Assembly: GCF_932526225.1 (NCBI RefSeq)
Contig: NC_064035.1
Span: forward strand, 10,465,296-10,529,295
Reading direction: 5' to 3'
Source: Nematostella vectensis
Taxonomy: Eukaryota; Cnidaria; Anthozoa; Actiniaria; Edwardsiidae
DNA length: 64,000 nt
The translations under genes were made by a program, and so were the position numbers. This document shows, piece by piece, positions 1 to 11,559 of the stretch (position 1 is the first letter of the stretch; every line of letters begins with the position of its first letter). The notes beneath the pieces are model-generated. The model saw only the letters and a program-made list of their open reading frames with translations. It did no database searches and had not been told where the DNA came from.

Positions 1-237
1 CTTCTAACGGTTGAGGTTTCCGTCGGACCTCCATAAGTAAACTGGTGACAATGCGGCTTTAAGCTCAAAACACATGTACAAGCAAAGCAGCAGAGATTGA
101 GGAATTTTCGATTGAAATTTCAATAATCTGGGTGCTGGTTGAATCAAATAGCATCAGTGTCCTCCCCAGGGCAACAACTTGTTTGTCATGCAGCCGCCCT
201 GATGGGGTAGATCTATCCCTTTTCCAACACTACTTAC

Positions 238-2807
238 CTCTGTTTGCCTTCTGTTGGTTTTTACTAGGATATGTTTTAGGTGTATCTTGGTAAGGCTCGG
301 GCGGTGGAAGCTCATTTAAGGTTCTAAAATTGAATCTGCACTCAAAAGAATCTATAGAACAAATATAGTTAGTTCATCTAAAAGTTGTTTCTCTGGGTCC
401 GGATCTTTGAAAGCAGGTTAATGCTAACCCAGATTCTTATCCAATCAAATGTCCCAATATGGTAGCCATAGTTGGGTTAGTGATAACCAGTTTCCTAGGA
501 ACCAGGCCCTGGAGGGAATGGTAAGAAGACAATACAATTGCTTTGTGAATTAGTCTAACAGCTTTTTCTTTGTTTTGTGCTTTCCAATAAGTTGGTGACT
601 CAGCATGAAAAGTTGATGGCTCTAATTTCTAATTGGCTTTCTTAAAAAGCTTATTTTGCCTTTTTGCAGCTGATCTAGTGACCCAAAATCTTGTTTCATC
701 TAGCATGTAACGCAGATGAGTTGGTACTGAAGCTGTATTTCCAAGAATCAATAATTACTTGTAGTTTTTTGGGCATGTCTCTTAAAGAGAAACAGCCTCA
801 GAAGTAAACTTACTTTTGGAGTCCATAATATTATTAGATACTGGTCCATTAGTAAAGCTTGGCTTGTCCATTGCAGGTGGCGGCGGAGGTGGGGGATTTA
901 TCTTGCCAGAGGGTGGCCTTCTACCTGGCGGAGGTGGTGGGGGTCCACCTAATGGTTGTGGTGCCCTTCCTGGTGGTGGAGGAGGAGCTGACCTTGTCGA
1001 GGTTGGCGGCTTCGATATTGGAGGTGGCGGAGGGGCTATCTGACCTCTTAGTGGAGGGGGTGGTAATGGTACCTGGTCTCTACTAGGGGGAGGCGGTGGT
1101 GGAGTTGCATTCAATGGTGGGGGCGGGGCAGGAGCTTGGTCTCTACTTGGTGGCAGAGGTGGTCCTTGTGTCGTAAATGAATTCGAGGGCGGCCCTCTTG
1201 TCGGGGGAGGAGGTGGGTTAGAACTTCCTCTTTTTGGCGGGGGAGGAGCATTTTTTGGTGGTGGTGGTTCTCCTCCAGAAGTTGGACCCCGCATTGGGGG
1301 TGGTGGCCTGTTTTCCCCAGGTGGTGGAGCTGGCAGTGGTCTTGAAGAACCAGTCGGCGGCGGTGCGAGAGAACGCTGAGAAGGCCCTCTGCCAGGAGGG
1401 GGTGGTGGTGGCCCGGAGGAACGCTCTGGAGGTGGTGGCGCACTCCCATGTCTGCTATGTGGAGGGGGTGGTGGACCATTTGTTGATGTTCTCGAATTTC
1501 CAAAAGTGGGTTTGTTGCCAGAAGGAGGAGGAGGTTTCCCCATTGGGGGCGGAGGGGGGAATGACCCCTGAGAAGGTTTTTTTGCAAGCTGACCACCTCT
1601 ATCAGGAGGGGGTGGTGCACCGAATGGTGGCGGAGGAGATGAGTTTTTTGGAGGTGGCGCTGTAGTTCGGAACCCTGGGGGCTTCAGTGCTGGTCCTCGT
1701 GGTCCTATAAAAATTGAATTGATATATTTTCAATTTAATACATTCAATTTACAGTTGTAGTGGGTATTAGCAGGTAACAATCTTCTGTTGGGCTTACACG
1801 ACAGATGAAAAAAATTAAAATGAGAATCTTAGACAGGAAAAAAAGATAGAAAATCTATTAAACATTCTAAGGTGTGGTAGCAGAAAGGCTTTGTTCAGTC
1901 AAAAGTTATGTGTAGGATATTTTAGAGGTTATAGTATTTTCAGTTTCTTTCATGTATTTTAGTTTGGCCTTATGTCCAAATCATATCCTAAATCCTATAT
2001 TCAATTACGCCCTCACCTGCACCAGCAGCTTTCCTCTCCCCTGCAGGGCGAAGTTTGGGCATGCCTCCAGCAAAAAGACCCCCAAGACCTCCACCACCCA
2101 TGCTGCCACCTCCCCCGCCACTAAAGCCACCACCGCCACCAGTACTGCTACTGCTGCTGCTGAGGTTTCCGCCACTACTAGATTTCTTTTCATCTACAAT
2201 AAATAAAACATTATGTTACAAGATGAACTTTTTTTCAAGCAGTTAAATGACAACTACAAACTCATGAAAGATCAGTGAATAGTGGTAAGTTTTTATCAAC
2301 CTTTGAATAACCTTTCACTTATAGAAACCAAATGAAAAGAAACCCATATAAAGTTTCAAATATATTTTTTTCTCAATTAGTTTAACTGAAATAATCTACA
2401 TAAAAAATGACTTGATCCAGGCATGCAATTCCACAGCCTTTTTACTGAACGTTGAGAAAAAATATCTTAAATTATTTACTTGCGTGAACACCCATTTTTT
2501 TTCTAGACCCAGAAGGTTTTTGGTTAAACAAGTTTTTTATGGTATCTGGGCTGCAGGATATATTTTCTTGTTTCAAAAAGCTCTACAGGAAAATTTATTT
2601 GTTAAAAAAAAATAACAAAAAGATATCATACTTACTGGCTACTACAGGTGCACTCCTATCATTTGTCACTGTCTTCTTTAATCTTGCACCTTTGTGTATA
2701 TCACTGAGAAGGGCTCCCCTGTTCTTAGAAGATGGAGGAGGCTTGACTGGTCCTGATGGGGCAGAGGGAGGTGGAGGGGGACCCGGTGGGGGTGGGGGTG
2801 GTGGCAT
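238..2807 (-). CDS. WIPF: WASP-interacting protein (WIP/WIPF family), 3' end unresolved
   Basis: Actin-regulatory scaffold that binds monomeric actin through an N-terminal WH2 domain and WASP/N-WASP through its C-terminus. Coding exons found: 2807-2636, 2193-2017, 1704-814, 351-238; phase is continuous (at least 451 codons). Exon 1 starts with polyproline, then the WH2 core NRGALLSDIHKGARLKKTVT. Exon 2 is glycine-rich and ends in the family signature GGLFAGGMPKLRP. Exon 3 is a long run of proline repeats including APPPPPGR-type profilin/SH3 ligands. Exon 4 carries the WASP-binding block RFNFRTLNELPPPEPY followed by TYPSK. The last exon ends in phase 1 at a GTAAGT donor, so at least one terminal exon lies below 238 or off the left edge. 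The start is the first ATG before the proline run. The opposite strand gives glycine-rich ORFs that are shadows. Confidence 0.93.
394..509. repeat. Short MITE-like foldback, family A copy 1
   Basis: About 116 bp with inverted ends: the left end TGGGTCCGGATCTTTGAAAG pairs imperfectly with the reverse complement of the right end (GGGCCTGGTTCCTAGGAAAC). The interior holds CTAACCCAGATTCTTATCCA and CAATCAAATGTC, also present in the copy at 61601-61727. It lies just upstream of WIPF coding exon 4 on the transcribed strand, within the intron. Confidence 0.6.
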
Positions 2808-3708
2808 ATTTGCACTGTTGGACTAGCACAAATAAGTGCTCCTGTTATTCACACCTGGAATGTATAACAATTTCTGTTACCTATATCTGTCGGAAAAAAG
2901 TTTAAAAAGTATAGTCTGGGGGTAGTTGGTGAGTTTGCAAAATCAAAGGATTTTTATGCAAGCTCCTTTTGGTCAAGCGCGATATAAATTTAAGCTTATA
3001 GTGTATGGTGTGAAGTCCATATAACCTTTCAGAATTGTTAGATTTGGTCCATTCTTGTTTTTTTCATCTTCCACATTGTATGTATAGTTACTATAAAACA
3101 TGTGAATAATTCAAATTTGCAATACTGAGGTACTTTTGTAAACCTCCAAAAAATAGGCTGTGAACTGGAAGGCCTGGATCCCGTCATTTGTGATGTTGAT
3201 TGAAATGTCAATCAAATTACACTAGCAAATATAAACCTGCGCTACACTAGTCCCTGCCTTCATGTCTTCTTAGTTGTCATACCAATACAAAACTTTACGT
3301 CAATATTTTTTGGTATTGCCGTCTTAGAAAGGATTAATGCCATCTTCCATAAAATGAAGTGTAGATGAGTTTAATCAAGATATCTGTATCTGTATTCCGT
3401 CAATTTTCATTCCCCAGTTTGGGCTATTTTAACAATTGATTAAAAAGACACAGTGTGGAGAAACCTGTTAGGACTGATATGCCTGAAACGAAGCTTAGCT
3501 GAATGCTTATATTGCTCCTATTGGAAATCCAACTCAGCAAACACAGATCAAGTCACAAATAGATACCTTTATTGCGCTCCGTCAGGTCCCATTTTACAGC
3601 AATCAGTCAAAATAATCAATGCTTGAACCTCCATTAGAAGCGAGTCACCATGTTTAGCCTATTTTGCATGCCTGCACTGCATCATGGGAGTCTCTTGGCA
3701 TTGACAGA

Positions 3709-3710
<2 letters not shown>

Positions 3711-3768
<58 letters not shown>

Positions 3769-3770
3769 CA
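3711..3770. repeat. Tetranucleotide microsatellite (GGCA)15
   Basis: Sixty bases of uninterrupted GGCA, exactly 15 units. It produces artificial ORFs reading GRQA on the plus strand and CLPA on the minus strand. The perfect array suggests a length-polymorphic locus. Confidence 0.98.
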
Positions 3771-3926
3771 ATCTCCTCCCCCATAATTATAACAGTTTTT
3801 TGATAAGTCTCTTTGCCCCGAAGCCAAACAAAACATTTCCAGGTCCAAGGAACCCAGAATAAGCCTGAAAACAATTTTTGAATAATGTTGGGTACCAAAG
3901 ATGGCCCACATTGGAGAGTATGAGGC

Positions 3927-4302
3927 CATTCACTAGAAAATTCCTTCCTCACTTGGTGAAGCCCAGACAAGGAATTATCCCTTTGAATCAACCTCAGATT
4001 GCAAACATCCATTAGCACAGCATTAATTATGCCTAAATAGACTTTATGATGTCCTAAGGCACTCTCCAGATGTGAAAAAGCTGTAATTTTTAAGCAAATT
4101 ACAAGCAAAACTGTTGTAAGCAACAGGCTGTAACAACAGGCACTGCAGTGCATTGTTGGAAACTTCAAGGCATACCGTCTTGGGTCAGCGGTAGCTTAGC
4201 TTAACTGGTAGTGTTGGACTTGAAAAAGAGGGGGAGGTTTCTGTTTTCAGTCTGTTTTCCTTACAATTTTGCTCAAAAGTACCCAGGAGTGAAAGGGTTA
4301 AT
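3927..4302 (+). repeat. Dispersed repeat family B, copy 1
   Basis: Shares an extended diverged match with 23927-24190 in the same orientation. Landmarks in the same order in both: CATTCA-TAGAAAA, CACT-GGTGAA-CCCAG, ATTAGCACAG, a GATGTCC block, GACACTCTCC/GGCACTCTCC, GAAACTTCAAGGCATAC/GGAAGTTTCAAGGCATAC and GGTTTCTGTTTTCA. A tRNA A-box-like string (TAGCTTAACTGG) follows at about 4196, but no good B box does. The class of element is unknown. Confidence 0.7.
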
Positions 4303-4627
4303 TTATATAGTTTACTAACAGAGATTTTTTTTTTTTAAATTAAACCTATAGTCAAGGTGTATAGTCAATTCAGCACAAAAGGGAATACAGACATAGAGTG
4401 CATTAGAGCTAAATAAGTTAATTTGAAAATGCAAACATACAGTTACAGTATTTCCTTGAAGCAAGTACAGTAATATAATTCAACATACTTTTTAGGGGCC
4501 ATAGGCCGTGCGCAGAGCTACATAGGTATAGAAATTGGTCATAAACTAGGCGACTCAAAAATTGTGGTCAATGACGTCATGTCACATGCTGTCAGCTGGC
4601 TGTACCACTCACGTGACCATGCGACCA

Positions 4628-5029
4628 GGAACTCGTTTCTCATAACACCTGAGAATTCTCGGGCCCAAAAAATTTTTTAAAAGCTGGTAAATTCCTATAA
4701 AATTAATGGTATCTCAATGTGTTGAAACATCATCAAACATCGTATTTTACCACAAAAATTCATGTGAAGTATGGTTCTCTTTTTAGATGTATAGATTTTG
4801 ATCCTTTGAAATTTTAAGAAAGTTCTTGGGAACTCGGAGTCACCTGAGACTTCCCGGGTAACTTTTTGGCTTCAGCAAAACTTCTAAAAAAGCCCTATAA
4901 AGAGTGATTATTGTTCTAAAACATGAAAGTGGTTCTCAAAAAGAAAAAAAACATGTGAAAATTTGAGCAAAAATGCAAAATAAAGTTTTCGGGACCGGGA
5001 ATTCTCTGGTGTTTCGAGAAACGAGCCCC
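4628..5029. mobile_element. Foldback/MITE-like element, about 400 bp
   Basis: The left end (GAACTCGTTTCTCATAACAC, then CTGAGAATTCTCGGGCCC) is a close reverse complement of the right end (GGGACCGGGAATTCTCTGG, then GTTTCGAGAAACGAGCCCC). No ORF lies between the arms. The end motif GTTTCTC(G/A)(A/T)AAC resembles the ends of the 31478-32302 element, so the two may share a transposase source. Confidence 0.7.
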
Positions 5030-5522
5030 AGGCCAGCTAATTAATTGATCGCTCTAAACCAATGAGAGACTAGTTCCAGCAAGAACTGGGGAAAGACAAG
5101 GGGGAATTAAGCCTATTCTGTTTTTCGACGTAAAACGAATAACTGAATGCATGATTGTTGAAACGAATTAACAAGAAAAAGTGTTTAATTGAGAAAATGC
5201 AACTGATTAGCCAGTCAAATGGCCGTATGAAAATGAGAATTTGACAGATATGTCTGTCTAAGGAACTGCTTTTTGCTTTTGCATGCTTGGAATATTATCA
5301 GCTCGACTTCTTTAGCTGTCACGGTGGCTGACGCAACATAAAATCGTGCAAGGGGAATTTGTGCATCATCAGTCAACCTTTTAACATTAAAAAATATAAT
5401 TCTTCTGGATAAAACCGTTTCCCAGGTAAATAGTAAATCGCAGATTCAGATGTCGAAATAGATGAACCACAGAACGATGAAGTAAATTTTGCTTGGAATT
5501 TGAAGCCAGCTTTTCAAACAGT

Positions 5523-5710
5523 TTTCTGTGCACTTGCTGACGTGCACTGGAATAACGCCATGAGCACGCGCTGTTTAAAGTTTTTTTTAATTGTCTTTTG
5601 CGATTTGCGTAGGATTAGAAATCATTTTATAAAAGAAATATAACATTATTTTTGTGCCTTCGTTGAGTTTTGAAAACCCTGGTGTTTGTTAGGGGAATAT
5701 TCGATCAGAT
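5523..5710 (+). repeat. Dispersed repeat family C, fragment
   Basis: Matches the interior of the element at 28345-28925. Shared landmarks in order: GTGCACTTGCTGACGTGCACTG versus GCACGTGCTGAAGAGCACTG, a GCCATG block, and TTGAAAACCCTGGTGTTTGTT versus TTGAAAACTTTGGTGTTTGTT. Only part of the element is present. Confidence 0.6.
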
Positions 5711-6979
5711 GTTGTTATTATGGATCTCTTTTTTATCCTCAAAAGAAATTCTAGTCTAGAAACTCTATAGATTCTCCATATAAAAATATGGTAATAAGAC
5801 TGGTTCCGCTTTTAGCCAGTGCCTAAATCTATATATTATTACTATGAGTGGGGTTATCATCTTTTGTAATTGTTATATTGGGTTTGCAACCTTTCATGTG
5901 AAATTTCAAACAACCTTTCAATAAAAAAAATTATAGCAAGCTTACATCCCCCAAGGCTTCTGTGTAACAGTGCTATTTAGAATTATGCAAATGAAACTAA
6001 GCAAAATGTGTTAATAAAGTTAAATATAAATTCGTTAACAACAATGCTACTCATATGTCAAATCTAACGTAACTACTTTGATCAATATTAAGATATAACC
6101 CAATTTTTGAGCAGAAATAGGAACTTTAAAAATAACATGCCAAACACTAAATAAATGTATAAAATCTGAAGCGATCCATACAAGAGCAAAACGAAATATT
6201 CCTAGACCTCGAGCCTCAGCTATGGCTTCTTAGTTATAGCAATTAACTGAGGTTTGGTCTTTCTGTATCCTTTTCAAGATTGAGATATTGCGATGATAAA
6301 GGCCGTTTACATCAAAGTTGCATGGGTGACATTTCATTCCAAGGGAAACAAAACTCGTAGCGACATGTTTTTTCATAGAATATAGTTATTAGTTTCAACT
6401 GGATCAGTAAAAAGAGCAATTTAAAATTGTTCTCGACTTTCCATGAATAAGGGATGATTCAGCAGCCAAATATACTGCAACTTCGGTTTAGAACATACAG
6501 TAGCTTTGGTTATTCCCAAACAAAACCTATGTTACAAGTTGCAAACCTCACATGCTTCGCAATTCAGAAGGTTATAGAGTTCACAGACATCACCCGCTCA
6601 TACAAAGATACTTCCTCTTGAAAAGACTTACATTCAAACTAAAATAAACTTATCGTGAACTCTCTTGAACCAGTCTAGAAAGCAGGAAAATCAAAGTTAA
6701 CAATATTGCGCCTAAAGTTGTCAATATTCTTTAATGAAATCAGTACAAGTACGACTTCTTCAGCAAGACAGGACGTAATGGATAATACATTAACACATCG
6801 ATCGATGACAAAGTGTCTATAATAAGCCTATGAAATGACTACAAATTAGCTAGATTCCTGTGTAAATAATAAGACATAAAGGCAAATCCTAGTAAACTTT
6901 TACCTATTCGAAATGCTAGATTCTAAGTCGGAAGTTCCGCTTTCGCTAAGAGTACAGAGCAGTATTGAGTAAAACATAC

Positions 6980-7210
6980 CTTTAAACTTAGCCCTTACAT
7001 AAAGCAGACCTCATTTCTTGTGCAGTCGTTATTTCTACTATGATTGTGTATTCCGATCTTGTATACGAGAGCCGGGAATTCTGAAAGTTTTGGTCCTCTC
7101 CTAGGCAAGATGGCCGCGACTTCGATCAAACCTTCGTGTCGTCATCCACCCCTACTGTGACGTATTTCCTTCTAACCAGGCTCCGCGCGGCTCCCCTGTT
7201 AGCTCTGTTG
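6980..7210 (-). promoter_or_regulatory. Candidate WIPF promoter and non-coding first exon
   Basis: A locally GC-richer, CpG-containing island in AT-rich sequence. It holds AAGATGGCCGCGAC near 7108, a good YY1-type element, and a CRE/ETS-like TGACGTATTTCC near 7158. On the minus strand a consensus donor (AAAG|GTATGT) falls near 6980, which would end a 5' untranslated exon that splices to the WIPF coding exon at 2807. Assignment to WIPF is inferred from orientation and the lack of another gene between. Confidence 0.35.
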
Positions 7211-7830
7211 TCTCAATCCACTTCCTACTATTCCAAATTTGAGAGTTCTGTATACATTTCCATGGCGTTTAAAAAATCCATAAACTATTCGTAAGATAGT
7301 GGGCTTCAATAAGTGGATCTAGAGTCAATCTGAGCAGGTGTTTTTTCATTTATAGAAGCCAAAACCTATGTAAATGTCATTTTTCAAAGGACTCCCTTGT
7401 TTCAGAAAACAACCGAATTAATCTCAAAGGAATAATTTCAAAGCTATCTCTTGAAACAATTTCTAAACCTAAATATATGAGTAGAAGCATGTAACCATGA
7501 TTCGTTCAGCATGTATGTGTATGTAGATGTAAGGGGACTAACTCAAACCCTTTTGATGACCCCCTATAAAAAAATCTGGTAACCTGTTAGTGGTCGAGGG
7601 TACTACAGTAATAAACACCAATAGCATTTACTAGAAGTTTTATTTATTCACAGTTTTACAAAGGACCAGTACAAGCACTGCTACTTGGTACAACTGAACT
7701 TAACCTGAAAATGTTATTATTACAAAGCCAATGGGCACGGATGAAGCATTTTGATGGACCTGACAATGTAACAAACAAATACTAGGGAGCTGCTCAGTTA
7801 TCAATCAAGTTTCAGACAATGGATCTTGAG

Positions 7831-10153
7831 CTAGCTGCTTTCAAATTTACCTAGCAAATCACCATCTCTGTAGATATGGTATTCCTGAGGATGCAATGGT
7901 AGCATTATTAGTATGATGGCAGCCCTTTGAAAAACCTGTTGAAAGGGTAGAGGTGGGTGCAAGGAGGCATGTACCACACTTGGCCATCAAAACATGGTAT
8001 TTTCTTATGGGAGAACTGCTACATTTTTTTACATTTTTTCATAATTTAAATGTCTGCCTGAACACCCCTGCCCTTCTTAGCAAATCTTAGCATGTACCTG
8101 TCTACTGGAATAGGATTTAGTTCAGATGTTTTCTAATACAGTATCAGTTACTGTAGCCATCTACCTTAGTGAGTGCTTTTTAAGTTGATGGAGATAAGTG
8201 TTATAGTTTAATGCACCCTTATTACAAGTTTGCTTATGTAGAAGTGACAGATCTTATATTTGCACCCAGTCCCCCAGTATTTCATATTATATGAAGGCTC
8301 AATACCTTGTCGTCAACATTGATCTTTGTGCCACCATACTCAGGTAATAACACCTTATCTCCAACATTTACACTCATTGGAACATGCTTGCCATCCTAAA
8401 AATGTTTAAAATAATACATTTTCTTTATAATCAATCTTTTGAGGGTTTGGTTGTGTCAAAAAATACCAAAGAAGGCTTTCTACTTGTGTTGAATGGCGAG
8501 ATAATGCCAGTTCGAATCTGGTATATATATCACACATACCAATGTTTATCTTTTTTTAAACATTGATTTAAAATGCAAACAGTGATGACCTAATTGACAA
8601 AATTTGATATCAACTACTTGGAAGTTGTTTTATTGCATTAGTCCTGAAGTGCAATAATGCACAAGAGTGACTTGGTGTACAGTACCTTATCTCTAGCTCC
8701 TGGGCCAATGGCTACTACTGTTCCTTCCAAGACTTTTGATTGGCCTTTCTCTGGAAGAAGCACACCTCCTTTGGTTTTCTTAAAGAAAATAAAAATCAAA
8801 CCTGTAAAGGGAGTTTTAGCGACCATCTTACACAATTCAACAGTTAACGTCTGATAAAGATAAATAATACATTTGACATGCCTTAAAACATCATTCAGCT
8901 TGCATTCAATGACATGTACTGTAGGGCCTTTACATGCTAGTAATAAATTTATATCACACCTACCACTTCTGGGAGGAACTTTTCCACAACAATCCTGTCG
9001 AACAGTGGTACAAACCTCCTGAGTGCACCTGCCTGAAATTACAATGTCAAGGGTCATTTTAGTATTTAAGCCTGTCACCCAATTTAGCCAAAATATTGTT
9101 ACTTCCAGTGTATTCTTAAAGATTTGAAATTACTTTTTAAATGGGATTGCCTAAAATTCTAGTAACTGTAGTTAATGTTTTTTCAAGATGTTACATAACA
9201 GGTTTGACATATCAGTTATTTTCCAAGCCTGAAGCAGAGCATTTTGTTTTTTTTCATTTGATGTTTTGGAGAATAGGTAACTATGCCTGCCTCAATAGGA
9301 CATTCCAGTTATAAGCATGAGTGTGCGCACTAGACATGGAAGCCTACTTCAACTACTCTCATGCAGCATGCACTTTGTTTGGTACAACCTTAAAAAGATG
9401 CGCGCTGCATTTTGGTAGTATTGCCCATCCAAAGTTTGTTAAACCAATCTTTTCTCTCCCCCTACTCCACAAAATTGAAGCAGAGCCGTAGCAAGTGGTT
9501 GAGCACTGGGGGCATGTCCCCCCCCCCCCCCCAAAAAAAAATAAAAATAAATAAATAAAAGACAATAATAATAATCATAAGGAAATGACCAGTAAGGGCG
9601 TGGCTATGTATGGTGTATGTTTCTGTATTGTGCCCCCCCCCCCCCCTCCCAATAAGGCCTGCTACGGCACTGTCAAGCAATTCTGGCTCCATAACCAAAC
9701 ATATTATTTTCCTTTTATTTCATCTAAGTAAGATTTGGACTTTTCCATCACTTAATTTCTGCTTGATCCTTACCACATAACATCTCATTTTCAAGTAAAA
9801 ACTGGGCCTAAAATAAGCTGTCTGTCATGTTGATTTTAAATTCGCGTTTTGTACAAACATAGTCAAAAAGGAGCGACATGTGCTTAAAGATACACAGTTT
9901 AATTTGTACTGCACAATAAACCTAACACTTTAGCTAACCTTTTCCATTCGACTGAAAAGCAGGCTTTAATTTTATTTGAATTGAAAGTCACTGACCAAGG
10001 AGGAAAGATGGCTTCCCCTTTGCCGACAATGAGGTAGCTAATATCTTCAGATTTCTCAGACAGTAACATTTTTACAACTGTAAGCTATGCACATCTATAA
10101 GTTTACTTTCAACAGGGGTCGTGAGAATGGGGAAAAACTGTGATTCTTACCAT
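7831..10153 (-). CDS. HSPE1: Mitochondrial 10 kDa heat shock protein (HSP10, GroES-type co-chaperonin)
   Basis: Heptameric lid of the HSP60 folding chamber in the mitochondrial matrix. Five coding exons: 10153-10151, 9032-8964, 8778-8686, 8395-8306, 7884-7831, all in phase 0, giving 102 aa, the usual animal length. Protein landmarks: MAGALRRFVPLFDRIVVEK at the N-terminus, GGVLLPEKGQSKVLEGTVVA (the mobile loop region and barrel), VNVGDKVLLPEYGGTKINVD, and YRDGDLLGKFESS before the stop. Exon 1 contributes only the ATG codon, followed directly by GTAAGAATC. As in other animals the uncleaved N-terminus doubles as the import signal. Divergent from HSPD1, which starts about 1.4 kb away. A possible polyadenylation signal on this strand (AATAAA, plus-strand TTTATT) lies at 7639-7644. 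Confidence 0.97.
9481..9672. mobile_element. MITE-like element with CAGWGCCGTAGCA ends
   Basis: About 192 bp in HSP10 intron 1. The left end CAGAGCCGTAGCAAG and the reverse complement of the right end (CAGTGCCGTAGCAGG) agree at 13 of 15 bases. The interior has poly-C tracts at about 9518-9532 and 9632-9646. No ORF lies inside and no clear target-site duplication is visible. Confidence 0.7.
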
Positions 10154-11559
10154 TATTTCTGCACGCTTATTTCTAGTCTGCTTCGTCGTTCGACGTTCCT
10201 TCACACGTGGACCAGTTACGCAGGCTCTTTGCAAGCTTACAGAAGATTGGAGTTGTACTCACGAGGGGAGGGGTAAAGTGACAATGTTTTTAAGACCTCG
10301 TAAAGGGTTTATGGTGTGATTTTAGAACAAAACAAAAAACCCTTTTAGAACAAAATATTACTTAGATAATCCTAAGGTTACTTTTGTTTCAATAGACTGG
10401 GATAAAAGTCAAATGTCACGAGAGTTCAAGTTAATAGCGGTGTCCCCACCCTAAGAGATTGTATTTTGCCTAAAAGAGACATGCGTGAAAATATTACAAA
10501 ACATTTTAGTACCTCCGACGCGATTGGTCAAAACCTCCCTAAATTTACTTGAAATTTCCCCGATTTTCCGTGATATTCTAGGTACACATAAATAAAAAAC
10601 TACTGTAAAATATTGCTGCCCAAACCTTCATCGTTTTATTTATACCACATGGGCTCTATGTGGAATTTTTAATGTTATTCAAGTCCTGTAACCATCGTAC
10701 TAATTCACCAATCACAGAAAACATTCTTATGACGTTATAAAGTCCCTAAAGCCAGGTTATCAGGGTTGAGGGTTCTCTTTCCTGCGTCGAAGCACGTGTG
10801 TGTGACAGGGCAGCCATTTGCTCGTCTTTGACTGTACATTTTCTCCCTTTATTCCAGTTTTTCTTCACAGTTAGTTCTACACAAACACAGGTTAGCTAAC
10901 GTTTTTCGGTTGCGTATACAATTTGTAATTTTAGATAGAGTATTTAGGCGAAAAGGGAGCTCGCTAGAAAACTCGTTATGCAAGTTTGCATCATCTCATG
11001 GCTAAGCATTTTTCCCACATCGCACCTCAAATACTGGTGTCAATTGATTCCAAAGCCTCTTGCAAGATAGTATTTATATATTACACAGTCTATTTCACTT
11101 AATATTTATTAACGATTGTAGAAAGCTCAGTAGTTTGTATCGGCTTGGTGTTATTGCAAATAAGTAATGAGAAAAAAAAGATGAGTGTTGAATCACTAAT
11201 TTTTCCCATGCCTATAAGGGATACCATTTTATTTGTTTTTTTTTCGTGAGGGCCATGGATTGTACTTTAATCGAAGCACACATCGGACTAGGACTTGAAA
11301 TTCTATTAATGTGCGCAAAAAAGTTAGATAGTTCAGTATTAAATGAATCTTCTAAACCAAAACTGCTTACATTTAATTTTCATGAGTTTGATGGTCGTTC
11401 AGAATTTAAGTTTTATGGAGAGAGAAAACTAGAAAGAATGTGAAATGGATAATGTAAATGAGAAAAGTGGAATCATTTACCCCCCCCCCATATATTTATT
11501 TATTTATTTTTTGCTGTAGAAGTTTTCTAAGACAATGGTTTCATTGCACTATTCACAGA
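10154..11559. promoter_or_regulatory. Shared HSPE1-HSPD1 intergenic promoter region
   Basis: Separates the divergent HSP10 and HSP60 start codons. It includes CACGTG-containing strings near 10205 (TTCACACGTGGA) and 10793 (AGCACGTGTGTG), and a stretch near 10790-10900 that could be the non-coding first exon of HSP60 (ending ACACAG|GTTAGC). By eye no perfect alternating GAA/TTC heat shock element was found; the nearest on the minus strand is GAA repeated at 7-base spacing near 10195. A short poly-C run at 11481 precedes the HSP60 exon. Confidence 0.6.

Larger units (their letters stand above)
2808..6979. other. Probable WIPF 5' intron, no coding sequence recognised
   Basis: AT-rich sequence with no recognisable exon. 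It contains the GGCA microsatellite (3711-3770), a dispersed repeat (3927-4302), a foldback element (4628-5029) and part of another dispersed repeat (5523-5710). If the promoter proposed at 6980-7210 is right, all of this is the first intron of WIPF. Confidence 0.5.

Noticed and set aside
1-60. Possible terminal WIPF exon reading GPTETSTVR
   Set aside because: Frame-compatible, but the acceptor is poor and it does not resemble the family C-terminus; left unassigned.
816-1665. Plus-strand glycine-rich and minus-strand His/Leu-rich ORFs over the WIPF proline exon
   Set aside because: They are other frames of the proline-repeat exon; only the minus frame reading MGKPPPP fits splice phase and the WIP family.
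3654-4168. Minus-strand ORFs ending in CLPA repeats
   Set aside because: Created by the GGCA microsatellite running into a dispersed repeat; no domain and no splice support.
8480-8535. tRNA-like T-arm (GCCAGTTCGAATCTGG) in an HSP10 intron
   Set aside because: The T-stem closes, but no acceptor, D or anticodon stem could be paired around it.
10154-11559. Heat shock elements between HSP10 and HSP60
   Set aside because: GAA and TTC triplets occur but none in the required alternating 5-bp register that I could see by eye.
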